A DNA stretch of 64,000 nucleotides from JAIBJN01 sp963775625 (GTDB lineage Bacteria > Actinomycetota > Thermoleophilia > Gaiellales > Gaiellaceae): NCBI GenBank assembly GCA_963775625.1, contig CAVZJM010000002.1:535690-599689 (forward strand), given 5' to 3'. Below are positions 8,066 to 15,763 of the stretch, in pieces. The notes under the pieces are model-generated. The model was not told the origin of the DNA. It saw nothing but the letters and a program-made list of their open reading frames with translations, and did not search any database. Each line of letters starts with the position of its first letter. Position 1 is the first letter of the stretch. The position numbers and the translations under genes were made by a program.

Positions 8066-9127
8066 TTGTCGTTCGACATGAACACGCTCGGGTGGAGCCC
8101 GAGCCGGGAAGCAGAATTCGAGGCGTACGCCGCCGACGGCCTCGTGCCCGCGCGAGTGGGCACGCAGCACCGCGGCGCGTACGTCGTCTACGCCGAAAGC
8201 GGCGAGCGGCCTGCCGCGGTTGCCGGCCGCCTCCGCCACGCCGCCGTCGGCCCGGCCGACCTGCCCGCTGTCGGCGACTGGGTCGCCGTCGACAACGGGC
8301 CCGCCGCCGCGGCGGCGACGATCCACGCCGTCCTCACACGGGCGACCACGTTCTCCCGCAAGGCCGCGGGCGCCGAAGCGGTCGAGCAGGTCGTGGCCGC
8401 GAACGTCGACGTCGTCTTCCTCGTCAGCGCCTTCGGCGACGACCTCAACGTCCGCCGGATCGAGCGCTACCTCGCCTCCGGATGGGAGAGCGGCGCAGAG
8501 CCGGTGATCGTCCTGAACAAGAGCGACCTGGCCGACGACCTCGACGCGGCCGTGGCCGAGGTCGAGGCCGTCGCGTTCGGCGTGCACGTGCACGTCGTCA
8601 GCTGCCTCGAGGGGGACGGCCTGGACGAGCTGGCGCCGTACCTCGCCGGGAACCGGACCGCGGCGCTCCTCGGCTCCTCCGGCGTCGGCAAGTCAACCCT
8701 GCTCAACCGCCTGCTCGGCTGGGAGCGCCAGCAGGTGCAGGACATCCGCGGCGACGGCAAGGGGCGCCACACGACGACGTACCGCGAGCTCGTGCCCCTC
8801 CCAGGAGGCGGGCTCGTCCTCGACACCCCGGGCATGCGCGAGCTCGGCCTCTGGGCCGCCGGCGACGGCGTCGACGAGACGTTCGCGGACGTTGCAGAGG
8901 CCGCGGCCGCATGCCGGTTCGCGGACTGTGCCCATGAGACCGAGCCGGGCTGCGCCGTGCAGAAGGCGATCGCCGACGGGCTCCTCACTCCAGAGCGGCT
9001 CGAGAGCTACCGGAAGCTCCAGCGGGAGCTCCGGCACCAGGAGCTGAAGGCCGACCCTCGCGCGAGGGCGGAGGCGCGTCGTGCCCGCCGTCGCTTCGCG
9101 CGGTCATTGAGGAAGAGCACCTACTGA
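8066..9127 (+). CDS. rsgA: Ribosome small subunit-dependent GTPase A
   Basis: 353 residues, circularly permuted GTPase acting in late 30S maturation. Order seen: N-terminal OB fold (PAVGDWVAVD at ~70-79), G4 motif VLNKSDL at ~149, P-loop GSSGVGKSTLLN at ~202, the GRHTTT switch region at ~234, G3 DTPGMRELGLW at ~253, and the C-terminal zinc site with Cys-x4-Cys-x-His-x5-Cys in CRFADCAHETEPGC (~282-295). The G4-G1-G3 order is diagnostic. Start TTG at 8066 has AAAGGAG eight bases upstream; ATG at 8078 is an alternative. The leader hairpin and tiny ORF upstream may regulate it. Monocistronic or co-transcribed with the MFS gene 6 bases downstream. Confidence 0.93.
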   Translation: MSFDMNTLGWSPSREAEFEAYAADGLVPARVGTQHRGAYVVYAESGERPAAVAGRLRHAAVGPADLPAVGDWVAVDNGPAAAAATIHAVLTRATTFSRKAAGAEAVEQVVAANVDVVFLVSAFGDDLNVRRIERYLASGWESGAEPVIVLNKSDLADDLDAAVAEVEAVAFGVHVHVVSCLEGDGLDELAPYLAGNRTAALLGSSGVGKSTLLNRLLGWERQQVQDIRGDGKGRHTTTYRELVPLPGGGLVLDTPGMRELGLWAAGDGVDETFADVAEAAAACRFADCAHETEPGCAVQKAIADGLLTPERLESYRKLQRELRHQELKADPRARAEARRARRRFARSLRKSTY

Positions 9128-9133
9128 CTCGAT

Positions 9134-10435
9134 ATGGACCTCGGACGGACATTCGAGACCGGCCGCCTGTCCCGGGTGGGCATTCTCCGCCCGCTCCGGA
9201 TCAGGGACTTCGCGCTGCTCTGGGCCGGGGCGATGGTCTCGCTGATGGGGGACGGCGTCTACATCGTGGCGATCGCGTGGCAGGTGTACGCGCTCTCGGA
9301 CTCGCCCACCGCGCTCTCGCTGGTCGGGTTGGCGTGGACGCTCCCGCTCGGTCTCTTCGTGCTGGTCGGGGGCGTCATCTCCGACCGGTTCGAACGCCGC
9401 CGCATCATGATCGCCGCCGACATCGTCCGGGCCGGAGCAGCCGGAGCGATCGGCGTTCTCTCCCTCACCGGGGTAGTCGAGCTCTGGCACCTGATCGCGC
9501 TCGCGGGCGTCTTCGGCTTGGGTGAGGCGTTTTTCGGCCCCGCGTTCACGTCGATCGTGCCCCAGATCGTCCCGCGCCACCTTCTCCTGCAGGCGAACTC
9601 GCTCGACCAGTTCATCCGGCCCTTCGCGTTCCTGCTCGTCGGCCCCGCGTTGGGCGGCTGGATCGTTGCCGCCTTCGGCCCGGGCGAGGCGTTCCTGCTC
9701 GACGCCGCCACGTTCCTCGTCTCCGCAACGGCGATCTTCCTGATCAAGCGCCGCAGCGCCGTCCAGCGGGTCGCGGAGGAGGCCGGGACCTCGATGCTCC
9801 GCGACCTACGCGAGGGGCTCGCGTTCGTCCGGGCACACGCCTGGCTCTGGGCGACGCTGCTCGCCGCCGCCGTCTTCCTGCTCGCGTACTGGGGCCCTGT
9901 CGAGGTGCTCGTCCCGTACCGCGTCCGGAACGAGCTCGGCGGCACCGCCGGCGATTTCGGCCTGGTTCTCGCCTTTGGCGGCCTCGGCTCGCTCCTGGCC
10001 GCCCTGATCCTCGGCCAGCGGGGCCTCCCCCGCCGCCACATCACGTTCATGTACTCGGCGTGGACGATCGGGTCGCTTGCGCTCGTCGGCTTCGGGCTCG
10101 CGGGCACCGTCTGGCAGCTGCAGGCGATCAGCCTGCTCGAGGGGATGTTCTTCACGGCCGGGATGGTGGTCTGGGGAACGCTCGTGCAGACCCTCGTTCC
10201 CGGCGAGCTGCTCGGGCGGGTGACGAGCCTCGACTGGTTCGTCTCGACGAGCCTGGTTCCCGTCTCGTTCGCGCTCACGGGTCCCGTGTCCGCGGCCATG
10301 GGCGCGCAGACGACGCTCGTCGTCGCGGGTGTCGCGGCGGCGCTGGCCACGATCGCCTTCCTGTTCGTCCCGGGCGTCCGCGACACCGAGCGGGACGGCA
10401 GCCTGCGCGACGTCCGCGCGAGCGCGTCGACCTAG
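9134..10435 (+). CDS. MFS transporter, EntS-type exporter family
   Basis: 433 residues, about 12 predicted membrane segments. Begins with a short soluble stretch, then FALLWAGAMVSLMGDGVYIVAIAW split across TM1 (the conserved Asp in GDGVY is typical of the EntS-like MFS_3 group), and the loop-2/3 motif SDRFERRRIMI at ~80 matching the MFS consensus G-x3-D-R-x-G-R-R. A central cytoplasmic loop with FLIKRRSAVQ separates the halves. The family exports siderophores, macrolides and other small molecules; the substrate is unknown. Its TAG stop is embedded in the first arm of palindromic element copy 2, which separates it from a convergent gene. Confidence 0.88.
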   Translation: MDLGRTFETGRLSRVGILRPLRIRDFALLWAGAMVSLMGDGVYIVAIAWQVYALSDSPTALSLVGLAWTLPLGLFVLVGGVISDRFERRRIMIAADIVRAGAAGAIGVLSLTGVVELWHLIALAGVFGLGEAFFGPAFTSIVPQIVPRHLLLQANSLDQFIRPFAFLLVGPALGGWIVAAFGPGEAFLLDAATFLVSATAIFLIKRRSAVQRVAEEAGTSMLRDLREGLAFVRAHAWLWATLLAAAVFLLAYWGPVEVLVPYRVRNELGGTAGDFGLVLAFGGLGSLLAALILGQRGLPRRHITFMYSAWTIGSLALVGFGLAGTVWQLQAISLLEGMFFTAGMVVWGTLVQTLVPGELLGRVTSLDWFVSTSLVPVSFALTGPVSAAMGAQTTLVVAGVAAALATIAFLFVPGVRDTERDGSLRDVRASAST

Positions 10436-10599
10436 GAGGGATCGACGATATAGCCGCTGTGCCGCCGGGCCGCGCTGGTCGCCCCGATGCGGCGTCCTCA
10501 GTCGCGCCCGTAGCTTTGGCTACGAGCGCTCCCTGCGTCCTTGTCTCGGAACGACCATCGCACCCCGGCGACGAGCACTATTCCGCCAATCCCTCCTAG
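10432..10599. repeat. Palindromic interspersed element, copy 2 (168 bases), between convergent genes
   Basis: Outer arms CTAGGAGGGAT (10432-10442) and ATCCCTCCTAG (10589-10599) are perfect complements. In the opposite orientation to copy 1, with the shared core including CGTAGCTTTGGCTACG at the centre and CTGCGTCCTTGTCTCG. Both flanking stop codons, of the MFS gene (10433-10435) and of the minus-strand gene (10596-10598), lie inside the arms, so the element fills the whole intergenic space. Confidence 0.85.
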
Positions 10600-10931
10600 C
10601 AGGGGCCGGGCGCGGGTGAGCCGCTGCCCGGGCCGGTCAGGTGACGGACAGTCGGCCCGGACCCGACCTGCAGGCAGTAGGAGGCCGTGTCCGCGTCGAC
10701 GAGCGTGACGCCGGTCGGCACGGTCGCCCCGACGTAGGTCCCGGTCGTTGCGAAGAACGATTCCACGCCGGTGCGCGCGACGAGCAGGTTCGCGTCCGCG
10801 GCCGTTTCCGACGCGGTCTCCTGCACGACCGCTCCCGAGGGGCCAGCCGTCTCCTTCGTCGACTGCGCGTAGAGGTAGCCGCCTACGGCGAGAGCGGCGA
10901 GGAGCGAGATCAGTGCCAGCGAGCGGGCCAT
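10596..10931 (-). CDS. Small secreted or membrane-anchored hypothetical protein
   Basis: 111 residues. An N-terminal hydrophobic helix (ALISLLAALAVGGYLYA, ~5-21) serves as anchor or uncleaved signal, followed by a small Ala/Thr/Ser-rich extracellular domain containing ARTGVESFFATTGTYVGA, resembling the short helix-strand segments of pilin-like and related secreted proteins, and a Pro/Gly-rich tail ending in Cys. Two cysteines (one near ~85, one terminal) could form a disulfide. Not assigned to a family. It is transcribed divergently from the FAD gene and convergently to the MFS gene; its stop lies within repeat copy 2. A plus-strand frame over the same bases is judged a shadow. Confidence 0.6.
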   Translation of the reverse strand: MARSLALISLLAALAVGGYLYAQSTKETAGPSGAVVQETASETAADANLLVARTGVESFFATTGTYVGATVPTGVTLVDADTASYCLQVGSGPTVRHLTGPGSGSPAPGPC

Positions 10932-11008
10932 GGGGCCTCGATATCGACCGGGGCGCGCCAGGGCTTGACGGCAAATAAGGAATGCAAATGTGTGAGATTA
11001 GGAAAGCG

Positions 11009-11027
11009 GTGGTATAGTGCGGCCGTC
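11009..11027 (+). promoter_or_regulatory. Extended -10 promoter of the FAD-fumarase-comA-cys operon
   Basis: TGG-TATAGT: the -10 hexamer at 11013-11018 preceded by a TG extended element, ten bases before the ATG at 11028, giving a leaderless or very short-leader transcript. The upstream stretch 10968-11005 is unusually AT-rich for this DNA (contains TTGACG at 10974 and GCAAATAAGGAATGCAAATG). No Shine-Dalgarno is present. Confidence 0.5.
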
Positions 11028-12223
11028 ATGGGCGAGCCCATCAGCGTCGACGTGCTCGTGGTCGGAAGCGGCGCCTCGGGGCTCGCTGCCGCTGTTTCCG
11101 CCGAGCGGGCCGGCGCGCGGGTGGCGCTCGCGGCCAAGGCCTCGCTCCAGTCCTGCAACTCGGCGAAGGCCCAGGGCGGCATCCAGGCCGCCTTCGGCGG
11201 CGACGACTCACCCGAGCAGCACGCGGAGGACGTCTGGCGCAGCTCCCACGAGACCGCGAACATGGAGCTCGTCGGGGTGCTCACATCGGAGGCTCCCGGC
11301 ACGATCCACTGGCTCGAGGAGCACGGCGTCGAGTTCACCCGCTCGAACGGCGGCTACCGGCTCGCGCGCTGCGGGGGTGCGACCCGCAAGCGCCTGCTCC
11401 AGGTCGGCGACCGCACGGGCCTCGCGATCACGACGGCGTTGCGCGCGTCCGTCGAGGCCTCGGGCACGCTCACGCTCCCGAAGTCGCCGCTGCGCGACCT
11501 GGAGCGCACCCCCGTTGGCTGGCGCGCCCGCTGCGGGGAGCGGGGAGTCGAGGCCGGCGCGGTCGTGCTCGCCGCCGGCGGCCGCTGCTTCCGCGAGGCC
11601 GAGGAGCGCGGCGAGCTCACCACCAACCATCCGGGCGCGACCGGCGAGGTGACGCAGATCGCGCTCGTGCCTCGGCGCCGAGGCGCGCGACCTCGACGCC
11701 CTCCAGTACCACCCCAACGGCGGTGCCTGGCCCGAGACGATGCAGGGATACTCGATTCCCGAGACGACGCGCGCCTACGGCGCGGTTCTGCTGAATGCCG
11801 AGCGTGAAGAGTTCACGGACTCGCTTGGGCCTCGCGACGAGGTGTCCCAGGCGATCTTCGACGAGGTCGAGCAGGGCCGCGGGGTCGAGAGCCCCGACGG
11901 CCGTCCCGGCCGTGTGGCTCGACACGACGCAGGATCTCTCCGACGATGCAGCGGTCTCGCTGCCGTACATGCTCCGGCGCTACCGGGCGGCCGGGATCGA
12001 CCCGCTGGCCGAGCCGATCCTCACCTATCCGGTTCTCCACTACCAAAACGGCGGGCTCGTGATCGACGAGCGCGGCGAGACGACGGTCGAAGGGCTCTTC
12101 GCCTGCGGCGAGATCGCCGGCGGCACGCACGGGCGCAACCGGATGATGGGGAACTCGCTCCTCGAGTGCTGCGTGTTCGGGCGCCGCGCGGGGAAGGCCG
12201 CCGCCGAGAAGGCGCGGAGCTGA
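11028..12223 (+). CDS. FAD-dependent fumarate reductase/succinate dehydrogenase flavoprotein-like protein (two frameshifts)
   Basis: Flavoprotein of the SdhA/FrdA/L-aspartate oxidase family, ~398 residues, much shorter than SdhA (~580) and lacking its C-terminal helical domain. Seen: Rossmann VVGSGASGLAAA at ~11-22, AKAQGGIQAAFGG at ~46-58, substrate-region LQYHPNGGAWPE, HYQNGGLV, and the FAD-binding end FACGEIAGGTHGRNRMMGNS. The frame breaks twice, at ~11669 (extra C) and ~11910 (extra G in CCCGG); after removing one base at each, a complete protein results, so these look like sequencing errors. First gene of an operon with class I fumarase subunits, ComA and sulfate activation enzymes, and its TGA overlaps the next ATG. 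Reaction (oxidation of succinate, aspartate or another dicarboxylate) unknown. Confidence 0.75.
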
Positions 12224-13116
12224 TGGCTGTCGCCACGGATCTGCAGAAGGTCGTCGAGGACGCCGCCGCCCACCTCTACGTCTGGGCCCTCAAGGACATC
12301 CCGCAGGATCTCCGCGACGCGCTCGCCGAAGCCGCCGGAACCGAGACCTCGGTGCCCGGCCAGAGGGTTCTCCAGACGATCCTGCGCAACGTCGAGGTGG
12401 CCGAGGAGGAGCGCAACCTCGTCTGCCAGGACACCGGGATCGCCGTCTACTACTGCCGGGTCGGCGAGCACTTCCCGCTCCACCCGGCGCGGATCTACCA
12501 GGCGCTCTACGACGGCACCGAGCGGGCGACCGTCGAGCACCCGCTGCGCTCGAACACCGTGCACACGCTCACGAGGGAGAACACCGGCCAGAACGTCGGG
12601 CACCGGGTTCCGATCGTCCACTGGGACTTCGTCGCGGACTGGGACGGCCTCGACGTCAAGTGCGTTCCCAAGGGCTCGGGGTCCGAGAACATGAGCTTCC
12701 TGAAGATGTGCGTCCCGGCCGACGGGGTCGCGGGGATCAAGCGCTTCGTGCTCGACTCGATCGTCGGCGCCGGTGGCAAGCCCTGCCCGCCGGGGATCGT
12801 CGGCGTCGGGATCGGCGGCTCCGCGGACTACGCCATGCACCTCGCCAAGGAGGCGATCGCCAGGCCGGTCGGCACGCGCAACCCCGATCCGCTCGTCGCC
12901 CAGCTCGAGGACGAGCTCAAGGAGCTCCTGAACGAGACCGGCATCGGCCCGATGGGCCTCGGTGGCGACGTCACCGTCCTCCAGTGCCACGTCGAGCACG
13001 CGGACACGCACATGACCCTGAACCCGGTCGCCGTCAACTACCAGTGCTGGGCCGCGCGGCGCGCCACGGCGCACGTGGGCGCGGACGGGGTCGTCGACTA
13101 CGACCGGGAGGCCTGA
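12223..13116 (+). CDS. Class I fumarate hydratase/L-tartrate dehydratase-type hydro-lyase, alpha subunit
   Basis: 297 residues, N-terminal [4Fe-4S] half of the two-subunit class I hydro-lyases that interconvert fumarate and malate (or dehydrate tartrate). Seen: VCQDTGIAVYY at ~66-76 with the first cluster cysteine, RENTGQNVGHRVP with the substrate-binding region, PKGSGSENMS at ~148, KPCPPGIVGVGIGGSAD at ~186-202 with a second cysteine, and CHVEHADTHMTLNPVAVNYQCW. ATG overlaps the FAD gene stop (TGATG), and TGATG again joins it to the beta subunit. Because of the comA and cys genes that follow, the natural substrate might be a sulfonate analogue rather than fumarate; that is speculation. Confidence 0.9.
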   Translation: MAVATDLQKVVEDAAAHLYVWALKDIPQDLRDALAEAAGTETSVPGQRVLQTILRNVEVAEEERNLVCQDTGIAVYYCRVGEHFPLHPARIYQALYDGTERATVEHPLRSNTVHTLTRENTGQNVGHRVPIVHWDFVADWDGLDVKCVPKGSGSENMSFLKMCVPADGVAGIKRFVLDSIVGAGGKPCPPGIVGVGIGGSADYAMHLAKEAIARPVGTRNPDPLVAQLEDELKELLNETGIGPMGLGGDVTVLQCHVEHADTHMTLNPVAVNYQCWAARRATAHVGADGVVDYDREA

Positions 13117-13700
13117 TGGCGGAGCACCGCCTCACCTTTCCTGCCTCCGAGGAGTCCGTCCGCGAGCTCCGCGCCGGCGATTCCATGCTCGTCGACGGGC
13201 ACATCGTCGGCATCCGCGACCGCACGCAGGTGCGCATCTTCGACCAGGGGATCGCGCCGCCGCTCGACCTGACGGGCGCCTTTCTCCTGCACACGGCGCC
13301 AGGCGTGCGGAAGGTGGCCGAGGGCAAGTACGAGAAGGTCTCCATCGGCACGACCACGAGCGCGCGCATGGTGCGCTTCACGGAGCCGCTCGGCCGCGAC
13401 TACGGCGTGCGCGCCATCTGCGGCAAGGGCGGGCTCCCCGACGAGGCAATCGAGCCGATGCAGCGGCTCGGGATGGTGTACTTCGCCATCGTCGGCGGCG
13501 CCGCTGCGCTCGAGACGACCCAGATCGAGGAGATCGAGGAGGTCTACTGGGAGGAGCTGATGCCGGAGTGCCTGTGGAAGTTCCGGGTCAAGGACTTCGG
13601 CCCGCTCACGGTCGCCATCGACTCACACGGAACCTCGCTCTACCACGACGTCCAGGAATCGGCCCGCAAGAAGCTGGAGGCGCTCTATGAACGACTTTAG
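13116..13700 (+). CDS. Class I fumarate hydratase/L-tartrate dehydratase-type hydro-lyase, beta subunit
   Basis: 194 residues, matching the C-terminal half of class I fumarases. Seen: RELRAGDSMLVDGHIVGIRD at ~18-37, AFLLHTAPGVRK, the conserved SIGTTTSARM at ~76-85 with the residues that contact substrate, AICGKGGLPDE at ~100, and ECLWKFRVKDFGPLTVAIDS near the C-terminus, where the Asp-Ser-His region is conserved. Works as a complex with the alpha subunit, providing the swivelling domain that closes over the iron-sulfur cluster. Overlaps alpha by one base and comA by 14 bases, so it is translationally coupled on both sides. Confidence 0.9.
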   Translation: MAEHRLTFPASEESVRELRAGDSMLVDGHIVGIRDRTQVRIFDQGIAPPLDLTGAFLLHTAPGVRKVAEGKYEKVSIGTTTSARMVRFTEPLGRDYGVRAICGKGGLPDEAIEPMQRLGMVYFAIVGGAAALETTQIEEIEEVYWEELMPECLWKFRVKDFGPLTVAIDSHGTSLYHDVQESARKKLEALYERL

Positions 13701-14484
13701 GCCCGACCATTTCCTCGACGTGCCGACCCGCTCGCCGAAGCCGCGCGTGCAGGGGCTCACGCACGTCATCGACAAGGGCATGAGCCTCGCGGACATCGAG
13801 GGCCTCTTCGACACGGCGGGCGAGTACGTGGACATCGTGAAGCTGGGCTGGGGCACGTCCTACGTGACGAACAACCTCGAGAAGAAGATCGCCCTCTACC
13901 GCTCCTTCGAGACCCCGGTCGTCTGCGGCGGCACGCTCTTCGAGGCCGTTGTCGCGCGCGACAAGCTCGAGGAGTACAAGAGCTGGCTCGCGGCCAACCG
14001 GCTCGCGCACGTCGAGGTCTCGGACGGGACGATCGATCTTCCGCGCGGGCGCAAGATCGAGCTGATCGCCGAGCTGGCCCAGGACTTCGTCGTCCTCTCC
14101 GAGGTCGGCTCGAAGGACGCCGAGGTCGTGTACCCGCCCTACCAGTGGGTCGAATGGATCCGCGAGGACCTCGACGCCGGCGCCTGGAAGGTGATCGCGG
14201 AGGGACGCGAGAGCGGCAACGCCGGCATCTACCGGCCCTCCGGCGACATGCGCACGGGCCTCATCGACGAGATCGTCCACGAGGTCGACGTCTCGAACGT
14301 CGTCTTCGAGGCGCCGGGAACGCCCGCTCAGGCCTGGTTCGTCCAGCGGTTCGGGCCTGAGGTCAACCTCGGCAACGTCCCGCCCGAGGAAGTCATCCCG
14401 CTCGAGACGCTCCGCCTCGGGCTCCGCTCCGACACGCTGAGGGAGGTGCTGTTAGGTGATCAGCCCGCAGTTGTCGCTGACTGA
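13687..14484 (+). CDS. comA: Phosphosulfolactate synthase
   Basis: 265 residues, full length. ComA adds sulfite to phosphoenolpyruvate, giving (2R)-phospho-3-sulfolactate, the first step of coenzyme M synthesis in methanogens; bacterial relatives include Bacillus YitD and a Xanthobacter coenzyme M enzyme. Seen: TIM-barrel motifs THVIDKGMSL at ~26-35, VDIVKLGWGTSYV at ~48-60, VCGGTLFEA at ~79-87, VEVSDGTIDLP at ~112-122, VLSEVGSKD at ~137-145, EGRESGNAGIY at ~178-188, and VVFEAPGTPAQAWFV at ~205-219. Lies directly before the APS reductase gene (29-base overlap), whose product sulfite is its substrate, so the pairing is biochemically sensible. No other coenzyme M gene is recognised here. Confidence 0.92.
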   Translation: MNDFRPDHFLDVPTRSPKPRVQGLTHVIDKGMSLADIEGLFDTAGEYVDIVKLGWGTSYVTNNLEKKIALYRSFETPVVCGGTLFEAVVARDKLEEYKSWLAANRLAHVEVSDGTIDLPRGRKIELIAELAQDFVVLSEVGSKDAEVVYPPYQWVEWIREDLDAGAWKVIAEGRESGNAGIYRPSGDMRTGLIDEIVHEVDVSNVVFEAPGTPAQAWFVQRFGPEVNLGNVPPEEVIPLETLRLGLRSDTLREVLLGDQPAVVAD

Positions 14485-15151
14485 GACCGAGCTCGAGGCG
14501 CTCTCCGCCGAGGACGTCCTGGGCTGGGCGTCCGAGGAGTTCGGCGAGCGGCTCTGCCTGTCGTGCTCGTGGCAGAAGCAGTCGTCGGTGCTCGTGCACA
14601 TGGCCTCCGAGCTCGGGCTCGACGTGGACATCATCGAGCTCGACACGCATCTCTTCTTCAAGGAGTCCTACGAGACGCGCGAGCGGCTCGTCGAGCGGTA
14701 CGGGCTCAACCTGATCGTCCCCGAGGTGATCACCATCGCCGAGCAGCACAAGCTCGAGGGGCCGAACCTCTGGGAGACGAACCCCGATCGCTGCTGCCAC
14801 ATCCGCAAGGTCGAGCCGCTCATTCGCCTCCTGGAGCCGTACGATGCCTGGGTCTCCGGCATCCGCCGCGAGCAGTCGCCGTCGCGCGCGAGCGCCCGGA
14901 AGGTCGAGCGCTCGGAGCGCTACGGCGTCTGGAAGGTGCAGCCGCTGGCGGACTGGAGCGAGAAGGACGTCTGGCAGTACATCCTCAGAAACGACATTCC
15001 CTACAACCCGCTTCACGACGTTGGCTACCGTTCGATCGGCTGCATCCCGTGCACGCGGCCGACACGGCCCGACGAGGAGGAGCGGGCCGGCCGCTGGGCG
15101 GGCTCGGACAAGCTCGAGTGCGGGATTCACGTGGAGAGCAAGGACACCTAG
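14456..15151 (+). CDS. cysH: Assimilatory adenylylsulfate (APS) reductase
   Basis: 231 residues of the PAPS/APS reductase family. The paired cysteines Cys113-Cys114 (DRCCHIRKVEP) and Cys196-x2-Cys199 (GCIPCTR) are the four ligands of a [4Fe-4S] cluster, marking it as an APS rather than PAPS reductase; the catalytic Cys is in ECGIH at 221-225. LSCSWQKQSS at ~35 is the nucleotide-binding loop. It reduces APS to sulfite and AMP with thioredoxin. Start GTG at 14456 with GGGAGG about ten bases upstream, inside comA. No sulfite reductase gene is present in the window, so the sulfite may feed ComA and SqdB as well as cysteine synthesis. Confidence 0.93.
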   Translation: MISPQLSLTETELEALSAEDVLGWASEEFGERLCLSCSWQKQSSVLVHMASELGLDVDIIELDTHLFFKESYETRERLVERYGLNLIVPEVITIAEQHKLEGPNLWETNPDRCCHIRKVEPLIRLLEPYDAWVSGIRREQSPSRASARKVERSERYGVWKVQPLADWSEKDVWQYILRNDIPYNPLHDVGYRSIGCIPCTRPTRPDEEERAGRWAGSDKLECGIHVESKDT

Positions 15152-15163
15152 GAGGAGAACGGA

Positions 15164-15763
15164 TTGACCGAGCACATCTACGCGCATGACCATCCGGAGT
15201 CCGACCGCGCGCGCGGCGGCGGGTTCACGCTCTGGTTCACGGGGCTCTCGGGCTCCGGCAAGTCCACGATCGCGCACCTCGTCGGGCCCGCCCTGGACGA
15301 GCGCGGGCACATCGTCGAGTACCTCGACGGCGACACCGTCCGCACGCACCTCTCGAAGGGCCTCGGCTTCTCGAAGGAAGACCGCGACACGAACATCGAG
15401 CGCATCGGCTGGGTCGCGTCGCGCATCACCAGGCACGGGGGCACGGCCATCACCGCCGCCATCTCCCCGTACGTCGAGACGCGCCAGAAGGCGCGCGAGC
15501 TGGTGGAGCAGTTCGGGCCGTTCGTGGAGGTGTTCGTCAAGGCATCCGTCGAGGAGTGCGCGCGCCGCGACGTCAACGGCCTCTACGCCAAGGCGTTCGC
15601 CGGCGAGATCAAGGGCTTCACCGGCGTCGACGACCCGTACGAGGAGCCGGAGAGCCCCGAGGTCGTCGTCGACACGGAGACGCAGACCCCGGAGGAGAGC
15701 GCGCAGATCGTCGTCCAGCGGCTCGAGGAGCTCGGGCTCGTCGGTAACGAGGTATCCGCATGA
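15164..15763 (+). CDS. cysC: Adenylylsulfate kinase
   Basis: 199 residues; phosphorylates APS to PAPS. P-loop GLSGSGKST at 27-35, LDGDTVRTHLSKGLGFS at ~54-70 with the APS-binding Asp/Arg, RDTNIERIGWVA, and SPYVETRQKAR. Starts at a TTG preceded by AGGAGG, twelve bases after cysH; its end overlaps the ATP sulfurylase start. Having APS kinase next to an APS-type (not PAPS-type) reductase implies that PAPS is wanted for something else, which fits the five sulfotransferase genes downstream. Confidence 0.95.
   Translation: MTEHIYAHDHPESDRARGGGFTLWFTGLSGSGKSTIAHLVGPALDERGHIVEYLDGDTVRTHLSKGLGFSKEDRDTNIERIGWVASRITRHGGTAITAAISPYVETRQKARELVEQFGPFVEVFVKASVEECARRDVNGLYAKAFAGEIKGFTGVDDPYEEPESPEVVVDTETQTPEESAQIVVQRLEELGLVGNEVSA

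Noticed and set aside
10641..11027. In-frame upstream extension of the FAD flavoprotein
   Set aside because: Translation is Arg/Gly-rich and lies opposite the small secreted protein; the FAD motif starts right after the ATG at 11028, which has its own -10.
11028..12223. Dissimilatory APS reductase alpha subunit (AprA) or SdhA
   Set aside because: Near sulfate genes, but far too short, no AprB or SdhB partner, and the motifs match the generic fumarate-reductase type only.
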